The notes under the pieces are model-generated. The model made no database searches. It was given only the letters and a program-made list of their open reading frames with translations, and was not told the DNA's origin. 6,881 nucleotides of DNA. Source: an uncultured Flavobacteriales bacterium (lineage in GTDB: Bacteria; Bacteroidota; Bacteroidia; Flavobacteriales_E; Vicingaceae). The number at the start of each line of letters is the position of its first letter. Position 1 is the stretch's first letter. The stretch is from contig CAJXRL010000146.1 of NCBI GenBank assembly GCA_913059105.1, positions 1 through 6,881 of the forward strand, given 5' to 3'. This document shows positions 5,772 to 6,881 of the stretch, piece after piece. Made by a program: the position numbers and the translations under genes.

Positions 5772-6692
5772 ATGGGGCACCATCACGATCATCAAAATCA
5801 GTCTGGCAAGAATTTAAAAATCGCCTTCTTGCTAAATTTGGGATTTACGATTATAGAATTTGTTGGAGGATTTTATGTCAATAGCGTTGCCATTATTTCC
5901 GACGCTGTTCATGATTTAGGAGATAGTATTTCTTTAGGATCAGCTTGGTATTTAGAAAAAAAGTCAGCAAAAGCAAGCAATTCATCCTTTTCCTTTGGCT
6001 ATAAGCGCTTCTCTCTGCTTGGAGCATTAATCAATTCCATTCTGCTTATCGCTGGGTCTCTATTTGTAATCACCAAGGCCATCAATCGTTTTATTTACCC
6101 AGAAGCATCAAACGCTGATGGAATGATTGTCTTTGCAATTTTTGGTATCTTGGTAAACGGATATGCAGCTTGGAAAGTGAGTGGTGGGAAAACGTTAAAC
6201 GAACGGATCATTTCATGGCATTTAGTAGAAGATGTATTGGGATGGGTAGCCGTGCTTCTTGTGGCTATTGTCCTTCAATTTTATGATAACAAGTACCTAG
6301 ACCCTGCTTTATCGGTCTTAATAGCCTTGTACATTTTATACCATGTATTCAAAAATTTAAAAGAAACGTTGACTATCTTCTTACAAGCAACACCTTCAGG
6401 AATAGATTTTTCCGAACTAGAAGTGGAATTCTTAAAGGTAGATCAAGTCGCCTCTTTACACCACACCCATGTGTGGTCGCTTGACGGGCAGCAGCATGTT
6501 TTTACAACACATGTTAAACTTCGAAACATTGAAAGCCTTACGGAGCTCTTAGTTATAAAGAAACAAATTAGAGTAATTCTGAAGCCGTACAATTTCAAGC
6601 ACCATACAGTAGAAGTAGAGCTTTCTACTGAAGATTGTAGAATGGAGAGCGAAATCATACAGCATAAGTTCAATTTCTCACATAAGTTTTGA
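5772..6692 (+). CDS. Cation diffusion facilitator, zinc-type (CzcD/ZitB-like)
   Basis: Inner-membrane proton-coupled exporter of divalent metal, most likely Zn2+ and perhaps Co2+ or Cd2+. The 306-residue protein begins with a histidine-rich tail (GHHHDHQ), followed by about six transmembrane helices and a cytoplasmic C-terminal domain from about residue 207. The transport site is visible as HxxxD in TM2 (H47, D51, preceded by D44) and HxxxD in TM5 (H150, D154), the pattern of zinc-type CDFs, whereas manganese-type members have aspartates. The C-terminal domain has the usual LHHTHVWSLDGQ (229-240) with H230, H231, H233, W235 and D238, and later H242, H247, H277 and H278, consistent with regulatory metal binding. 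The ATG lies two bases after the symporter stop, which makes this the last gene of the unit. The C-terminal extension after about residue 286 is short and lacks a recognised motif. Confidence 0.94.
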   Translation: MGHHHDHQNQSGKNLKIAFLLNLGFTIIEFVGGFYVNSVAIISDAVHDLGDSISLGSAWYLEKKSAKASNSSFSFGYKRFSLLGALINSILLIAGSLFVITKAINRFIYPEASNADGMIVFAIFGILVNGYAAWKVSGGKTLNERIISWHLVEDVLGWVAVLLVAIVLQFYDNKYLDPALSVLIALYILYHVFKNLKETLTIFLQATPSGIDFSELEVEFLKVDQVASLHHTHVWSLDGQQHVFTTHVKLRNIESLTELLVIKKQIRVILKPYNFKHHTVEVELSTEDCRMESEIIQHKFNFSHKF

Positions 6693-6709
6693 AGGATTTG
6701 CAATCCTTT
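6691..6709 (+). terminator. Hairpin at the end of the CDF gene, possible weak terminator
   Basis: AAGGATT (6692-6698), a TGC loop and AATCCTT (6702-6708) form a perfect 7-base-pair stem that can extend by a G-T pair at 6691/6709. It starts inside the stop codon. No T-run follows, so it is not a classic intrinsic terminator and may instead protect the transcript end. The rest of the sequence up to 6834 is AT-rich, with no gene and only an imperfect bulged stem at 6774-6799. Confidence 0.35.
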
Positions 6710-6834
6710 GGCATAAATAGGGAATCATAAATTTAAACGAATAAAATCAAAAAATCTCTCGAACTACCTAAAGGGATTTGGATTGCCTGCCAAAATTCCT
6801 AATTAAAATACTTGTTTTTAGATAAATATAGTTG

Positions 6835-6881
6835 CTGTCTCTTATACACATCTGACGCTGCCGACGATCTACTCTGTGTAG
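6835..6881. other. Nextera i5-side sequencing adapter (non-genomic)
   Basis: Library sequence. Bases 6835-6853 are the reverse complement of the Tn5 mosaic end, and 6854-6867 are the rest of the Nextera read-1 adapter. Bases 6868-6875 (TCTACTCT) are the reverse complement of i5 index AGAGTAGA (S504 or N504), and 6876-6881 begin the P5 tail. Genomic sequence ends at 6834. Confidence 0.98.

Noticed and set aside
6443..6703. Minus-strand 86-codon frame at the right end
   Set aside because: It is antisense to the CDF C-terminal domain, is rich in Cys and Ser as expected for a shadow, and has no homology I can recognise.
6774..6799. Bulged stem (GGATTTGG with CCAAAATTCC) as an intrinsic terminator
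   Set aside because: The stem needs a two-base bulge and a long loop, and the following sequence has no clean T-run.
6812..6834. Possible promoter for a downstream gene (TTG and TATAGTTG)
   Set aside because: The spacing is too short for a Bacteroidota -33/-7 pair, the -7 has a mismatch, and the adapter begins immediately after it.

Overview
The window is an AT-rich contig from what looks like a member of the Bacteroidota (Flavobacteriia or Cytophagia-like). The support is the style of the proteins, a TAnnTTTG-type promoter motif, weak Shine-Dalgarno sites and a compact mlaE-mlaF-mlaD set without mlaB or mlaC. Genus cannot be read from the sequence. Bases 1-47 and 6835-6881 are not genomic. 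They are Illumina Nextera library ends, including recognisable i7 and i5 indexes, so the biological sequence is 48-6834 and the left-hand gene is cut by the library end.

Left part, minus strand: a two-component system. A soluble PAS histidine kinase (557-1816) is followed, with a one-base TGATG stop/start overlap, by a response regulator (48-557, truncated). The kinase PAS domain carries the FixL heme-pocket residues at exact FixL spacing, so an oxygen- or gas-sensing role is likely. The regulator has a complete receiver domain and then a segment that looks like the beginning of a Crp/Fnr-type cyclic-nucleotide-binding-fold domain.

Middle: a 151-base divergent intergenic region (1817-1967). 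It holds a perfect 14-base palindrome resembling an FNR/FixK box and a Bacteroidota-type -7 motif placed so that the palindrome lies near -41 of the predicted start. It also has a second AT-rich inverted repeat.

Right part, plus strand: five tightly packed genes with junctions of -11, +3, +6 and +2 bases. They are an MlaE-type permease, an MlaF-type ATPase and an MlaD-type MCE protein with three exact 48-residue C-terminal repeats, followed by a sodium- or proton-coupled dicarboxylate/amino-acid symporter and a zinc-type cation diffusion facilitator. Together they look like one envelope-homeostasis transcription unit. The working hypothesis is that the FixL-like/Crp-like pair controls this operon, and perhaps itself, through the palindrome in response to oxygen or another heme ligand. 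The individual families are known. The combination and the regulatory link are inference.
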